From contig CABIVS010000010.1 in the NCBI GenBank assembly GCA_902362375.1, positions 73,329-137,328 of the forward strand: a stretch of 64,000 nt of DNA, written 5' to 3'. The stretch comes from Bacteroidaceae bacterium. Lineage in GTDB: Bacteria > Bacteroidota > Bacteroidia > Bacteroidales > Bacteroidaceae. How positions within the stretch are numbered: the first letter of the stretch is position 1; every line of letters starts with the position of its first letter. Both the position numbers and the translations under genes were made by a program. The notes under the pieces are model-generated. The model did not search any database, was not told the origin of the DNA, and worked only from the letters and a program-made list of their open reading frames with translations. Below, piece by piece: positions 1-9,227 of the stretch.

Positions 1-1
1 C

Positions 2-238
2 GGAGTGGAACTTCCGGAAGAAATTGACTCTGACCTTAGTGATATGACTATCACTAAAAGTATGCTGGAAGAAGCAGATACATTGAAAGATATGAATCTT
101 CCGAAAGGCACGCTGGTAATGATTGTGAAGCGCGGAGATGAGTTCCTGATTCCCAACGGAACGCTGAAACTGCATGAAGGAGATAAACTGTTACTTATTT
201 CCGAGAAGTCCAAAGAAGAAGATGCTGATTCAGAATAA
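2..238 (+). CDS. Potassium/proton antiporter, C-terminal fragment (TrkA_C domain)
   Basis: The gene enters from the left edge and only its last 78 codons are visible. They show the acidic linker and TrkA_C fold that close CPA-type K+/H+ antiporters, with a run like LPKGTLVMIVKRGDEF, the segment IPNGTLKLHEGDKLLLIS, and a charged tail. In such transporters this cytoplasmic domain binds a ligand or nucleotide and gates the membrane part upstream. A GTG at position 5 could be read as a start, but the frame is open to the edge and the domain would be incomplete, so I treat the gene as 5' truncated by the window. A long hairpin follows the stop. Confidence 0.75.
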   Translation, partial: GVELPEEIDSDLSDMTITKSMLEEADTLKDMNLPKGTLVMIVKRGDEFLIPNGTLKLHEGDKLLLISEKSKEEDADSE

Positions 239-273
239 CATCAGAAAAGAGTTATTCAGTACACCATAATTGA

Positions 274-341
274 TTCGTCTCCACGCATGAAACCTCTTGC
301 CTTTGCAAGACATTCGTTTCATCTTCATGCATGGAGACGAA
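274..341 (+). terminator. Long nested hairpin after the antiporter gene
   Basis: An 18-bp stem with one mismatch (274-291 with 324-341) encloses smaller complementary pieces, gaaac/gtttc and cttgc/gcaag, so the whole 68 nt can fold into one long arm. It lies 35 bp after the antiporter stop and is followed by a weak T-rich run. It is probably a terminator or 3' end stabiliser. Confidence 0.5.
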
Positions 342-479
342 ACGTTTTATACAGGCCAATGAACTAGTTTTAAGGAAGAAACACGAAAGACCTTTATCCG
401 GCTGGTAAAATTGTTCATTCCCCTCCGTTAATTAACCGTAAAACTTGAATTTAAAATTCGGTTTACATCTACGAAGTAT

Positions 480-487
480 TAATTTTG
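480..487 (+). promoter_or_regulatory. Bacteroides -7 element before the acyl-CoA ligase
   Basis: TAATTTTG fits the Bacteroides -7 consensus TAnnTTTG. The -33 position holds only a weak TTCG about 19 bp upstream. The transcript would start near 493, which favours translation from the ATG at 519 over the one at 504. Confidence 0.5.
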
Positions 488-518
488 CGCAGTTTTAAAC
501 TAAATGTGCAAAAATCGA

Positions 519-2183
519 ATGGAACAAGAACATCAGTTCATTGATTATATTGAGCAAAGCATCATCAAAAACTGGGACAAAGATGCCTTAACTGACTATA
601 AAGGAATTACCCTCCAATATAAGGATGTAGCGCGTAAAATCGCTAAATTTCACATCGTCTTGGAAAGTGCCGGCATCCAGCCGGGAGATAAAATAGCCGT
701 TTGCGGACGTAACAGTGCTCATTGGGCGGTTACTTTCTTGGCGACCATCACTTACGGAGCTGTTATTGTTCCCATTTTGCATGAATTCAAGGCAGATAAT
801 ATTCATAATATCGTCAACCATTCCGAGGCCAAATTACTTTTCGTCGGCGATCAGGCATGGGAGAATCTGAATGAAGATGCCATGCCTTTGTTAGAGGGCA
901 TCGCTTCACTGACAGATTTCTCGGCATTAGTGTCCCGGAACGAAAAACTCACTTACGCTTTTGAACACCGGAACGCTATTTACGGCCAACAGTATCCCAA
1001 GAACTTTCGCCCGGAACATATTTGTTACCGGAAAGATCGTCCGGAAGAACTGGCTATCATCAACTATACTTCCGGTACCACGGGTTACTCTAAAGGAGTG
1101 ATGCTCCCCTATCGCAGTCTTTGGTCGAACGTGGCTTATTGCTTCGAAATGCTTCCCGTTAAACCGGGAGACCATATCGTTTCCATGTTGCCTATGGGAC
1201 ACGTGTTCGGTATGGTATATGATTTCCTTTACGGATTCTCTGCAGGTGCACACATCTATTTCCTGACACGTATGCCGTCTCCGAAAATCATTTCCCAATC
1301 TTTCTCCGAAATCAAACCCAGAGTGATTTCTTGTGTACCGTTGATTGTAGAAAAAATTATCAAGAAAGACATTCTTCCTAAAGTAGACAGCAAAATCGGC
1401 AAGTTATTGCTGAAAGTACCTATTGTGAACGATAAAATCAAATCATTGGCACGACAGGCTGCCATGGAAATCTTCGGTGGAAACTTTGACGAGATTATTA
1501 TCGGAGGTGCTCCTTTCAATGCGGAAGTAGAGGATTTCCTTAAAAAGATAGGGTTCCCCTACACCATCGCTTACGGTATGACGGAATGTGGTCCGATTAT
1601 TTGTTCCAGCCGTTGGGAAACACTGAAACTTGCTTCCTGCGGAAAGGCAACCAGCCGGATGGAAGTCCGCATAGACTCACCGGACCCGAAAACGCATGCC
1701 GGAGAAATCGTATGCAGAGGAATGAATATGATGCTGGGGTATTATAAAAATCCGGAAGCTACGGCACAAATTATTGATGCTAACGGTTGGCTGCATACCG
1801 GTGACCTCGGTACGTTGGATGAAGAGGGTTATGTGACAGTCCGCGGACGTAGCAAGAACCTGCTTCTCACCTCTAGCGGACAGAATATCTATCCCGAAGA
1901 AATTGAAAGCAAGCTGAACAACATGCCGTATGTTTCGGAGTCACTGATCGTCTTACAGCACGAAAAGCTGGTAGCCCTGATCTACCCGGATTTCGACGAT
2001 GCTTTCGCTCATGGATTGCAGCAGACGGATATTCAGAAAGTAATGGAGCAAAACCGTATCGAATTGAATCAACAGCTTCCTAACTATTCTCAAATAAGCA
2101 AGATTAAAATCCATTTTGAAGAATTTGAAAAGACTGCGAAAAAGTCAATCAAACGCTTTATGTATCAGGAAGCAAAGGGATAA
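519..2183 (+). CDS. AMP-dependent long-chain fatty acyl-CoA ligase
   Basis: This ANL-superfamily enzyme would activate a carboxylic acid, probably a fatty acid, with ATP and then load it on CoA. The core motifs are present in order: the phosphate loop YTSGTTGYSKG near residue 185, YGMTEC near 355, GWLHTGDLG near 430, the hinge GRSKNLLLTSSGQNIYP near 450, and a C-terminal lysine region TAKKSIKR. The length of about 554 residues is normal for the family. An in-frame ATG at 504 would add five residues; I prefer 519 because of the promoter spacing. The gene stands alone and ends in a strong terminator. The exact substrate cannot be read from sequence. Confidence 0.85.
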   Translation: MEQEHQFIDYIEQSIIKNWDKDALTDYKGITLQYKDVARKIAKFHIVLESAGIQPGDKIAVCGRNSAHWAVTFLATITYGAVIVPILHEFKADNIHNIVNHSEAKLLFVGDQAWENLNEDAMPLLEGIASLTDFSALVSRNEKLTYAFEHRNAIYGQQYPKNFRPEHICYRKDRPEELAIINYTSGTTGYSKGVMLPYRSLWSNVAYCFEMLPVKPGDHIVSMLPMGHVFGMVYDFLYGFSAGAHIYFLTRMPSPKIISQSFSEIKPRVISCVPLIVEKIIKKDILPKVDSKIGKLLLKVPIVNDKIKSLARQAAMEIFGGNFDEIIIGGAPFNAEVEDFLKKIGFPYTIAYGMTECGPIICSSRWETLKLASCGKATSRMEVRIDSPDPKTHAGEIVCRGMNMMLGYYKNPEATAQIIDANGWLHTGDLGTLDEEGYVTVRGRSKNLLLTSSGQNIYPEEIESKLNNMPYVSESLIVLQHEKLVALIYPDFDDAFAHGLQQTDIQKVMEQNRIELNQQLPNYSQISKIKIHFEEFEKTAKKSIKRFMYQEAKG

Positions 2184-2223
2184 TATCTCAAATAATAAGA
2201 TAAGTATTCTCGCAAATAAAAAC

Positions 2224-2263
2224 AAAAACGGTGGACAACCTCAACACTGTCCACCGTTTTTTC
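2224..2263 (+). terminator. Intrinsic terminator of the acyl-CoA ligase gene
   Basis: A perfect 13-bp stem, aaaaacggtggac with gtccaccgttttt, closes a 12-nt loop and runs into a T tract. It lies 40 nt past the stop codon. Confidence 0.9.
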
Positions 2264-2369
2264 TAACCTCTAACCAACTTTATTTATACTACCTGTTTTC
2301 TATCTTTCTACCTAAAAACGAATCCTATTTCCATTATTAACAGTCTAACTTTATAATCAATCAGTCTTT

Positions 2370-2724
2370 TTAAAGTGCTATAAATGAAATAGCCTGTCCG
2401 CCTCCGGAGCCATTCGTATGTTCAACGTATTTTCAGAAAATAGTTCCCCTTTGCTTTACGCACGATGGCTACAAATTCACCCGGTTCTCCTGCCAATGCT
2501 TTCGATTCGTCACAATCCGGATCGAAGTCGCGGAAGAACTGAAAAGCCGGATGGCCTTCATAATTTTCAATCAACAATGAGTCACCTACTAAAACATTAT
2601 ATAACGGTTTGCCGTTGTCGTCTACTGTTAAAGCCATTTTGATATGACCGTCCGGTGATTTCACTTCTGTTTTCGGACTGCTACACCCATAACATCCCAG
2701 CACACAGAAAAGCTCCAATGACAC
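2370..2724 (-). pseudogene. Remnant of a GH97 (SusB-like) glycoside hydrolase
   Basis: The reading frame starts with a lipoprotein-like N terminus (LFCVLGCYGCSS), followed by the opening strand of GH97 enzymes (SPDGHIKMALTVDDNGKPLY, then VGDSLLI). It then jumps directly to a segment typical of the C-terminal domain (AFQFFRDFDPD, then EFVAIVRKAKGNYFL). Family members are about 650-700 residues long, so roughly 550 residues of barrel are missing. The frame breaks at 2422; the expected final strand continues in another frame to a stop near 2370 (NIRMAP, then GGGQAISF). This is an internal deletion plus at least one frameshift. GH97 enzymes are alpha-glucosidases or alpha-galactosidases; this copy cannot be active. 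Confidence 0.75.
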
Positions 2725-2828
2725 AATTTATTTTCATAGCATATCTATTGTTTGTATATAGTACAACTCAAAAAGAAGAAACACTTAAATGTAGCGCAGA
2801 TTTCTTTCTCCGGATGCCAGGAAAAAAG

Positions 2829-2836
2829 TATCTTTG
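2829..2836 (+). promoter_or_regulatory. -7 element of the two-component operon
   Basis: TATCTTTG matches TAnnTTTG and lies 20 nt before the ATG of the response regulator. A TTTC about 20 bp upstream could serve as a weak -33. Confidence 0.55.
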
Positions 2837-2855
2837 CACATAAACAATCTGAATT

Positions 2856-3530
2856 ATGGCAAAGATACTATTGGTTGAAGATGAAATTAATATCGCCTCT
2901 TTCATCGAACGGGGACTCAAAGAATTCGGGCATTCGGTAAGCGTCTGCCATGACGGGAACGCCGGTTGGAAAATCCTTCAGGACGAGCCTTTCGACCTTT
3001 TGATACTGGACATTATCATGCCTAAAATAAACGGTCTGGAACTTTGCCACCTTTACCGCCAGATGTTCGGGTATCAGACTCCGGTTATTATGCTGACGGC
3101 CTTGGGTACAACGGAAGACATTGTTAAAGGACTGGATGCGGGAGCAGACGATTATCTCGTCAAACCTTTTAGTTTTCAGGAGCTGGAAGCGCGCATCAAA
3201 GCCCTATTGAGACGCAACAAGGAAGCAGCTTCCAATCTATTGACTTGCGACGATCTGGTGCTGGACTGCAATACCCGGAAAGCCAGAAGAGGTGAGACAG
3301 ACATCGACCTTACCGTTAAAGAATACCGCCTGCTCGAATATTTCATGACTCATCAAGGGGTTGCCCTCTCACGTATCACCTTGCTCAAAGATGTATGGGA
3401 CAAGAACTTTGACACCAATACCAATATCGTAGATGTTTATGTGAACTATCTCCGGGTAAAGATTGATCGCGACTTTGATAAAAAACTGATTCACACAGTC
3501 GTAGGACTAGGATATATCATGAATACTTAA
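2856..3530 (+). CDS. OmpR-family response regulator, CusR/CzcR-like
   Basis: This is a 224-residue protein with a receiver domain (residues 1-120) and a winged-helix DNA-binding domain (about 125-222). The phosphorylation pocket is complete: D9, D52 as phospho-acceptor in LILDIIMP, T81 and K103. The C-terminal domain carries the usual VKEYRLLEYF and VDVYVNYLR segments. The next gene, 19 nt downstream, is its histidine kinase. The pair points towards, and is convergent with, a CzcCBA-like metal efflux operon, so metal stress is the likely signal. That link rests on neighbourhood and is inference. Confidence 0.85.
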   Translation: MAKILLVEDEINIASFIERGLKEFGHSVSVCHDGNAGWKILQDEPFDLLILDIIMPKINGLELCHLYRQMFGYQTPVIMLTALGTTEDIVKGLDAGADDYLVKPFSFQELEARIKALLRRNKEAASNLLTCDDLVLDCNTRKARRGETDIDLTVKEYRLLEYFMTHQGVALSRITLLKDVWDKNFDTNTNIVDVYVNYLRVKIDRDFDKKLIHTVVGLGYIMNT

Positions 3531-3549
3531 ACTCCCAAGCACCCCGGCT

Positions 3550-4881
3550 ATGAAAATAGGTTCTAAAATAGCTCTTTTTTATACATTAATCAGTGTACTG
3601 ACCACTGTCATTATCATTGCCGTATTTTATATTTTCAGTACACAGTACATCAATAAACTTTATGCTTCTTACCTGCGTGAAAAAGCCTACCTGACCGCAC
3701 AGAAGCATTGGGAAAAAGATGAAGTAGACGAACAGAGCTACCAGATTATCCAACGCAAATATGACGAACTCCTGCCCGAAGCCCATGAGATTCTTTTAAA
3801 TATGGACAGTCTCTCCGAAGTGCGTGATACACTGAATAAATACCTCACGCAACATCAGCAGACTCTTCTGCTGGCAGGACAGGACAGCATCCCTTTCTCC
3901 TTCAAATATAAGGATCAACTGGGAGCCGCCCTTTATTATCCGGATAATGAAGGAAACTTTATCGTACTCGTCATGTCCCGGAATGCCTACGGAACAGAAA
4001 TCAAGGAACACCTATTGTTGCTTTCCATATTTCTCATCTTAGCCAGTTCCGTCCTGATCTTTTTCATCGGGAAAATATACTCCGGCCGCATTCTGGTTCC
4101 CCTGCAACACATATTAAAGGAGCTGAAAAGAATACGTGCCAACAGTCTGAACCGCCGATTAAAGACCACCGGCAATAATGACGAGCTGGAAGACATGATA
4201 AAGACATTAAATAGTATGCTCGACCGTCTGGACAGTGCATTCAAGGCAGAGAAGTCCTTTGTCAGTCATGCTTCACATGAGTTGAACAATCCGATTACCG
4301 CCATTCAGGGAGAATGTGAAATCAGTCTGCTGAAAGAGAGAAGTACGGGAGAATACATTGAATCCCTTCAACGAATCTCTTCGGAAAGCAAACGATTGTC
4401 CAGCCTCATCCGGCACCTCCTTTTTCTTTCACGACAAGAAGAAGAACTCCTGAAAAACAATATTGAAGAGATTATTCTGGCCGATCTATTAAAAGAGTTG
4501 ACGGCTTCCGATGAAAGGATCCATCTTCATTTGGAAGAGACAGACCGGCAGATGACCGTAAAAGCCAATCCATATCTATTGAAGATAGCATTAAAGAATA
4601 TAATAGATAACGCCTGCAAATACTCTGATAGAGAAGTCTATGTGACTCTCTACCGGGAGCAACAACAAATCATTCTTGATATAGAAGACCGGGGAATCGG
4701 TATTCCACAAGAAGAAATAGCACACATATTCCAGTCCTTCTATCGGGGCAGTAATACCCGGGACTATGCCGGACAAGGCATCGGACTTAGCCTGACCCTG
4801 AAAATCATCTCTGCTTATCACGCAAAGTTGGATATATTTTCAGAAATAGAAAAAGGAACAAAAGTACGGGTGATTTTTTAA
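3550..4881 (+). CDS. Membrane sensor histidine kinase, CusS/CzcS-like
   Basis: This protein has 443 residues. Membrane segments at about 7-29 and 155-174 flank a periplasmic sensor loop of about 125 residues. A HAMP linker, a HisKA domain with the phosphorylated H243 in ASHELNNPIT, and a HATPase follow (N box NIIDNACKYS, G1 DRGIGIPQ, G2 GQGIGLSL). The H box has NN where most kinases have RT, a variation seen in several Bacteroidetes kinases. It is cotranscribed with the response regulator. The periplasmic loop has no obvious His/Met-rich metal motif, so the ligand is not evident. Confidence 0.85.
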   Translation: MKIGSKIALFYTLISVLTTVIIIAVFYIFSTQYINKLYASYLREKAYLTAQKHWEKDEVDEQSYQIIQRKYDELLPEAHEILLNMDSLSEVRDTLNKYLTQHQQTLLLAGQDSIPFSFKYKDQLGAALYYPDNEGNFIVLVMSRNAYGTEIKEHLLLLSIFLILASSVLIFFIGKIYSGRILVPLQHILKELKRIRANSLNRRLKTTGNNDELEDMIKTLNSMLDRLDSAFKAEKSFVSHASHELNNPITAIQGECEISLLKERSTGEYIESLQRISSESKRLSSLIRHLLFLSRQEEELLKNNIEEIILADLLKELTASDERIHLHLEETDRQMTVKANPYLLKIALKNIIDNACKYSDREVYVTLYREQQQIILDIEDRGIGIPQEEIAHIFQSFYRGSNTRDYAGQGIGLSLTLKIISAYHAKLDIFSEIEKGTKVRVIF

Positions 4882-4970
4882 TTCACCCTTCTTTTATTCC
4901 TTTCTCCCTCTACCTACTGAAAACCTACAAATTTAATCTATGAGAGTTTTTTTCACAGAATAGAAATGAA

Positions 4971-7900
4971 CTAAATACGTCTTTGCAATAACTTTCCATT
5001 TTTATCATATAATATTCGTTCATATACCACTTCCACAATAAGAGGAAAGACAAACAGCGCAAAGAAAGTCGCTCCTATCAATCCACCGATAATGACAATC
5101 GCCAACGGACGCTGTGATTCCGAACCAATTCCATGACTCATGGCGGCGGGCATCAAACCGATAGCTGCCATTGCCGCTGTCATAATCACAGGGCGGATAC
5201 GCGAGCGCACTCCTTCCTTAGTGGCTTTCTCCAAGGGCGAACCCAGTTTCAGATTCGCCTTAATATCGGAAATCATAATCACCCCATTCTGAATACAAAT
5301 GCCAAACAAAGCAATGAAACCGATACCGGCAGAAATGGAGAAGTTGAACTGCGTTATCAGAAGAGCCACAATACCCCCCACGGCGGCAAATGGTACATTC
5401 AGCAATACCAGTCCCGCATCCCGCGCATTAGAGAATAGAATAAACAGGATGATAAAGATGATAGCAATACTGATAGGAACAACCTGTGCCAGACGTTTTG
5501 TGGCACGTTGCTGGTTCTCAAAATCCCCCGTCCATTTCAGCGAATAGCCTGCCGGCAGATGCACGGAAGCATTCACCTTTTTCTGCGCCTCGGCAACTGC
5601 CGTACCCATATCGCGGCCTCTCACCGAGAACTTCACCGCACAGAAACGAGCGTGATTATCACGGAATATCAATAACGGTCCCGTAATCGTCGTTATATCT
5701 GCCAATTCCTTGATAGGAACCATCGTTCCATCCATCGCCGGAACCAATATCTTACCTATCTCCTCTTCATTCTGACGGAATTGTTCGCTATATCTTACCA
5801 TGATATTGAACTTCCGCTCATCCTCATACAACAGTGAAGCCGATTTTCCGCCAATAGCCATTTCTATAATCGATTGCACATCCTCCTTGGCAACCCCATA
5901 ACGCGCCAACTGACGTTCATTCAACTCTATACGAAGCTCCGGCTGACCGATGTTCCGAATCACACCCAAGTCTTCAATTCCCTGAACCGTACTAAGAATT
6001 TTTTCAATCTGAACCGCATATTTCTCCGACTCATACAAATCTTTACCAAACACTTTCACCGCAATAGATCCTTTCACACCGGAAGCAGCTTCCTCCACAT
6101 TATCGGTAATCGGTTGTGAGAAATTGAAGTCAATGCCGGGATAAATGGATAAATCCTCCTGCATCTTATCAATCAGTTCCAATTTTGTCAGCTTGCTCTC
6201 CCATTCCTTTTCGGGATAGATATCAACGTGGAACTCGATATTATAGAATCCGGTAGCATCTGTACCGTCATTCGGTCGTCCGGTTTGCGACAGCACTTGC
6301 CGCACTTCCGGAAACGTCAAAAGTTTCCTTCTCATTTTATTGGCGAGAACCACCGATTCATCCAACGAAATACTTTGTGGCAAGGTGGCACGAATATAGA
6401 TAGATCCCTCATTCAACTGCGGAAGGAACTCCGTACCCAGGAAAGAGAAAAGCCATAATCCGACACCAGCTATGACCGTTGCCAACCCGATAGTCAGCTT
6501 CCTGTGCGCATAGAATAAATCAAAAAGAGCCGAACACTTCGTATTGATAAAATGGACAAAACGGTTATTCTTCTCACGGACATTCTTCTTCAATAACATG
6601 GAAGACATCACGGGAACCAATGTCAATGTAAAGATCAGTGCTCCCAACAGTGCAAAGCCCAGTGTGTAGGCTAAAGGAGAGAACATTTTTCCTTCCACCT
6701 TCTGGAAAGAGAAAATAGGGATCAATGCGGTGATGATAATCAATTTGGAGAAGAAAACCGCTTTCGCCTTGTCTTTTGCCGTGTTGCGGATCAATCCCAT
6801 TTTAGACATCACATTAAAAGCAGGCATCCCCACTTCCCTTGCCTTCTTGTCCAAAGCCACAAACACTCCTTCCACCATCACCACAGCCCCATCAATAATA
6901 ATACCGAAGTCTATGGCTCCCATAGAAAGCAGATTGGCGGACATTCCCATCACCCGTAAACAGATAAAAGCGAACAAAAGGGCTAATGGGATAACGACAG
7001 CAACAATCACGGTAGTCCGCCAATCTGCCATAAAGATCAATACAATAAACGTAACCAATAATATTCCTTCGATCAAGTTATGCGTCACAGTCTTTACCGC
7101 CAGATTCACCAAGTCCTCCCGGTCATAGAACGCCACTATCTTCACATCTTTCGGAAGCACATTCTGATTCAAGTCTTCTATTTTATCTTTCAGGTTTGCA
7201 ATCACCTCACCCGGATTCTCTCCTTTCCGCATGACTACAATGCCCTGAACAACATCATCCTCATCCATTCGCCCTACCTGCCCCAGACGAGGCAGACAGG
7301 ATTCGTGTACATCGGCAAGATTCTTCACCAGAATGGGAGTGCCATTGATGTTTTTCACTACGATATTTCTCAATTCGTCCAAATCGTTAATCAGACCGAT
7401 TCCACGAACGACATATGCCTGTGAGCTTTTAGTAATGACATCGCCTCCTACGTTAATATTACTTTTGGCAATCGCATCATAAAGTTCCAAAGAGGTAATG
7501 CCATAATTAATCAACTGGTGAGGATTCACACTTACCTCAAACGTCTTCACCTCCCCGCCGAAGCTCACAATATCCGCCACACCGGACACCGAACGAAGAT
7601 TACGTTCAATCACCCAATCCTGAATCGTTTTCAGTTCCCGCACACTGCGCTTGTCACTACGAAGCGTATAACGGAATATTTCTCCCGTCGGTCCGTACAG
7701 AGGTTGCACTTCCGGAGTCACCCCGTCCGGAAGGTCGGCATCATTCAATAAATTATATACCTGTTGACGTGCGGTGAAATCATCGACACGATCTTCAAAC
7801 ATTACATTGATGACAGAAAGCCCGAAAAGAGTGGTGGAACGAATATCCGTTTTCTTCTGAACGGGATTCATCGCAATCTCAACAGGAATGGTGATAAACT

Positions 7901-8096
7901 TCTCTACCTCTTCGGCACTACGTCCCGGCCATTGCGTGATAATCGTCACTTTCGTATTCGTCACATCCGGGAAAGCATCTATCGGAGTATGTTTAAAGGA
8001 AACAGCTCCGGCTATAACGGCAATCGCTGTACAGAAGAAAATAAAGAATTTGTTCTTCAGCGAGAAAGCCACTATATTATCTATGAATTTGTGCAT
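4971..8096 (-). CDS. CzcA-type heavy-metal RND efflux pump
   Basis: This 1,041-residue inner-membrane pump has the two-fold repeat of RND proteins: TM1, a large periplasmic loop, TM2-7, then a second loop and TM8-12. The fourth transmembrane helix has DFGIIIDGAVVMVE (D396 and D402). This DFGxxxDG pattern belongs to the HME families for divalent cations such as Zn, Co or Ni, and differs from the Cu/Ag type. It is the last gene of a czcC-czcB-czcA order on the minus strand, with a 14-nt gap after the adaptor. With these partners it would move metal from periplasm or cytoplasm across the outer membrane using the proton gradient. Confidence 0.88.
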   Translation of the reverse strand: MHKFIDNIVAFSLKNKFFIFFCTAIAVIAGAVSFKHTPIDAFPDVTNTKVTIITQWPGRSAEEVEKFITIPVEIAMNPVQKKTDIRSTTLFGLSVINVMFEDRVDDFTARQQVYNLLNDADLPDGVTPEVQPLYGPTGEIFRYTLRSDKRSVRELKTIQDWVIERNLRSVSGVADIVSFGGEVKTFEVSVNPHQLINYGITSLELYDAIAKSNINVGGDVITKSSQAYVVRGIGLINDLDELRNIVVKNINGTPILVKNLADVHESCLPRLGQVGRMDEDDVVQGIVVMRKGENPGEVIANLKDKIEDLNQNVLPKDVKIVAFYDREDLVNLAVKTVTHNLIEGILLVTFIVLIFMADWRTTVIVAVVIPLALLFAFICLRVMGMSANLLSMGAIDFGIIIDGAVVMVEGVFVALDKKAREVGMPAFNVMSKMGLIRNTAKDKAKAVFFSKLIIITALIPIFSFQKVEGKMFSPLAYTLGFALLGALIFTLTLVPVMSSMLLKKNVREKNNRFVHFINTKCSALFDLFYAHRKLTIGLATVIAGVGLWLFSFLGTEFLPQLNEGSIYIRATLPQSISLDESVVLANKMRRKLLTFPEVRQVLSQTGRPNDGTDATGFYNIEFHVDIYPEKEWESKLTKLELIDKMQEDLSIYPGIDFNFSQPITDNVEEAASGVKGSIAVKVFGKDLYESEKYAVQIEKILSTVQGIEDLGVIRNIGQPELRIELNERQLARYGVAKEDVQSIIEMAIGGKSASLLYEDERKFNIMVRYSEQFRQNEEEIGKILVPAMDGTMVPIKELADITTITGPLLIFRDNHARFCAVKFSVRGRDMGTAVAEAQKKVNASVHLPAGYSLKWTGDFENQQRATKRLAQVVPISIAIIFIILFILFSNARDAGLVLLNVPFAAVGGIVALLITQFNFSISAGIGFIALFGICIQNGVIMISDIKANLKLGSPLEKATKEGVRSRIRPVIMTAAMAAIGLMPAAMSHGIGSESQRPLAIVIIGGLIGATFFALFVFPLIVEVVYERILYDKNGKLLQRRI

Positions 8097-8110
8097 ACTA
8101 TTTTCTGTTT

Positions 8111-9205
8111 TTAATCTGCATTCAACGCATTATATACCAACAATACATTATTATTCAGCACTCTGTCTCCCTCGGAAAGTCCGGAACGGATATAGCACTC
8201 CTTGCTCAACTGCTTGTACACATCCACCTCTTTCACCTGCAAACGCTCATCCGGCTCCACCACGACCACATAATTCTTTCCTCCTTCAAATACCAGTGCA
8301 TGAGCATCGATACGGGGCATGGAAGTTCCATCCGCTTTACATTTCACACTTACATTCGTAAACATCCCCGGTTTCAACAAATACTCTTCATTCTTTAATT
8401 TGATACGGACATTCATCGTTTTACTTTCACTGTTCAGCAAATGATACACCTTATCAATCGTACCGGCAAACATCTTATCCGGATAAGCCAACGTAGAAAT
8501 GCGTACGGAAGCACCTTCAGAAACCTTACTGATATCGCTTTCATACACATCCGCCATCACCCATACATCTGACAACCCCGAAATCGTGAACAGCTCTTCG
8601 CCCTGATCCGGACGCAACTGCATATCCCTGCTGATTTGTTTCTCCACAATAAACCCCGAAACAGGAGATTTCAGCTGATAATAAGCATTTCCGGAGAAAT
8701 TATAAATAGAGAAAACATCCTTTATTCTTCTTTCTTCGGCTTCGGCACTTGTCAACTCCTGCTTCGCCTGAAGTACATCTTTATCCGAGGTCATGCCGGA
8801 AGCATACATATCCTGCGTAGCATCCATATTTCTGCGTGCCAGCAATAACTGTTGTTCCGCCTCCTTCAATTGCTTTTCATAATCTGCCACTTCTCCACTG
8901 CGGATGACTGCCAATACCTCTCCCTTACGAACAAAGTCTCCTATTTCAGCCTTCAGTTCCGTTACCGTACCTCCAAACATCGGATATACATGTGCCACCT
9001 GATTCTCATTAAACGTCACCCGCCCGTTCAATGTCAGTTCATCAATCACCTCTTGAACGTGAACCGTATCGACAGATACAATTCTCAACAAGCTATCTGT
9101 CAGGCATAAGGCAGTCGGTTCAACATTCGTTTGTTCTCCTTTACCGGAGCATGCTCCCAATACGGTAGTAAGCAATATGCAAGGAAGGAATTTATTCCAG
9201 TTCAT
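8111..9205 (-). CDS. RND periplasmic adaptor (membrane fusion) lipoprotein, CzcB-like
   Basis: The protein has 364 residues. A signal peptide ends in the lipobox LGAC with the lipidated Cys at position 19. The rest is a standard adaptor: a barrel-sandwich with paired lipoyl halves (GTVTELKAEIGDFVRKGEVL, and near 200 SPVSGFIVEKQIS), a coiled-coil hairpin of about 60 residues between them, then a beta-barrel and a membrane-proximal domain. No N-terminal metal-binding HHDH-type extension is seen. It links the CzcA pump to the TolC-like channel encoded just before it. Confidence 0.85.
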   Translation of the reverse strand: MNWNKFLPCILLTTVLGACSGKGEQTNVEPTALCLTDSLLRIVSVDTVHVQEVIDELTLNGRVTFNENQVAHVYPMFGGTVTELKAEIGDFVRKGEVLAVIRSGEVADYEKQLKEAEQQLLLARRNMDATQDMYASGMTSDKDVLQAKQELTSAEAEERRIKDVFSIYNFSGNAYYQLKSPVSGFIVEKQISRDMQLRPDQGEELFTISGLSDVWVMADVYESDISKVSEGASVRISTLAYPDKMFAGTIDKVYHLLNSESKTMNVRIKLKNEEYLLKPGMFTNVSVKCKADGTSMPRIDAHALVFEGGKNYVVVVEPDERLQVKEVDVYKQLSKECYIRSGLSEGDRVLNNNVLLVYNALNAD

Positions 9206-9227
9206 AGTCTTTGATAATTTATGAATA

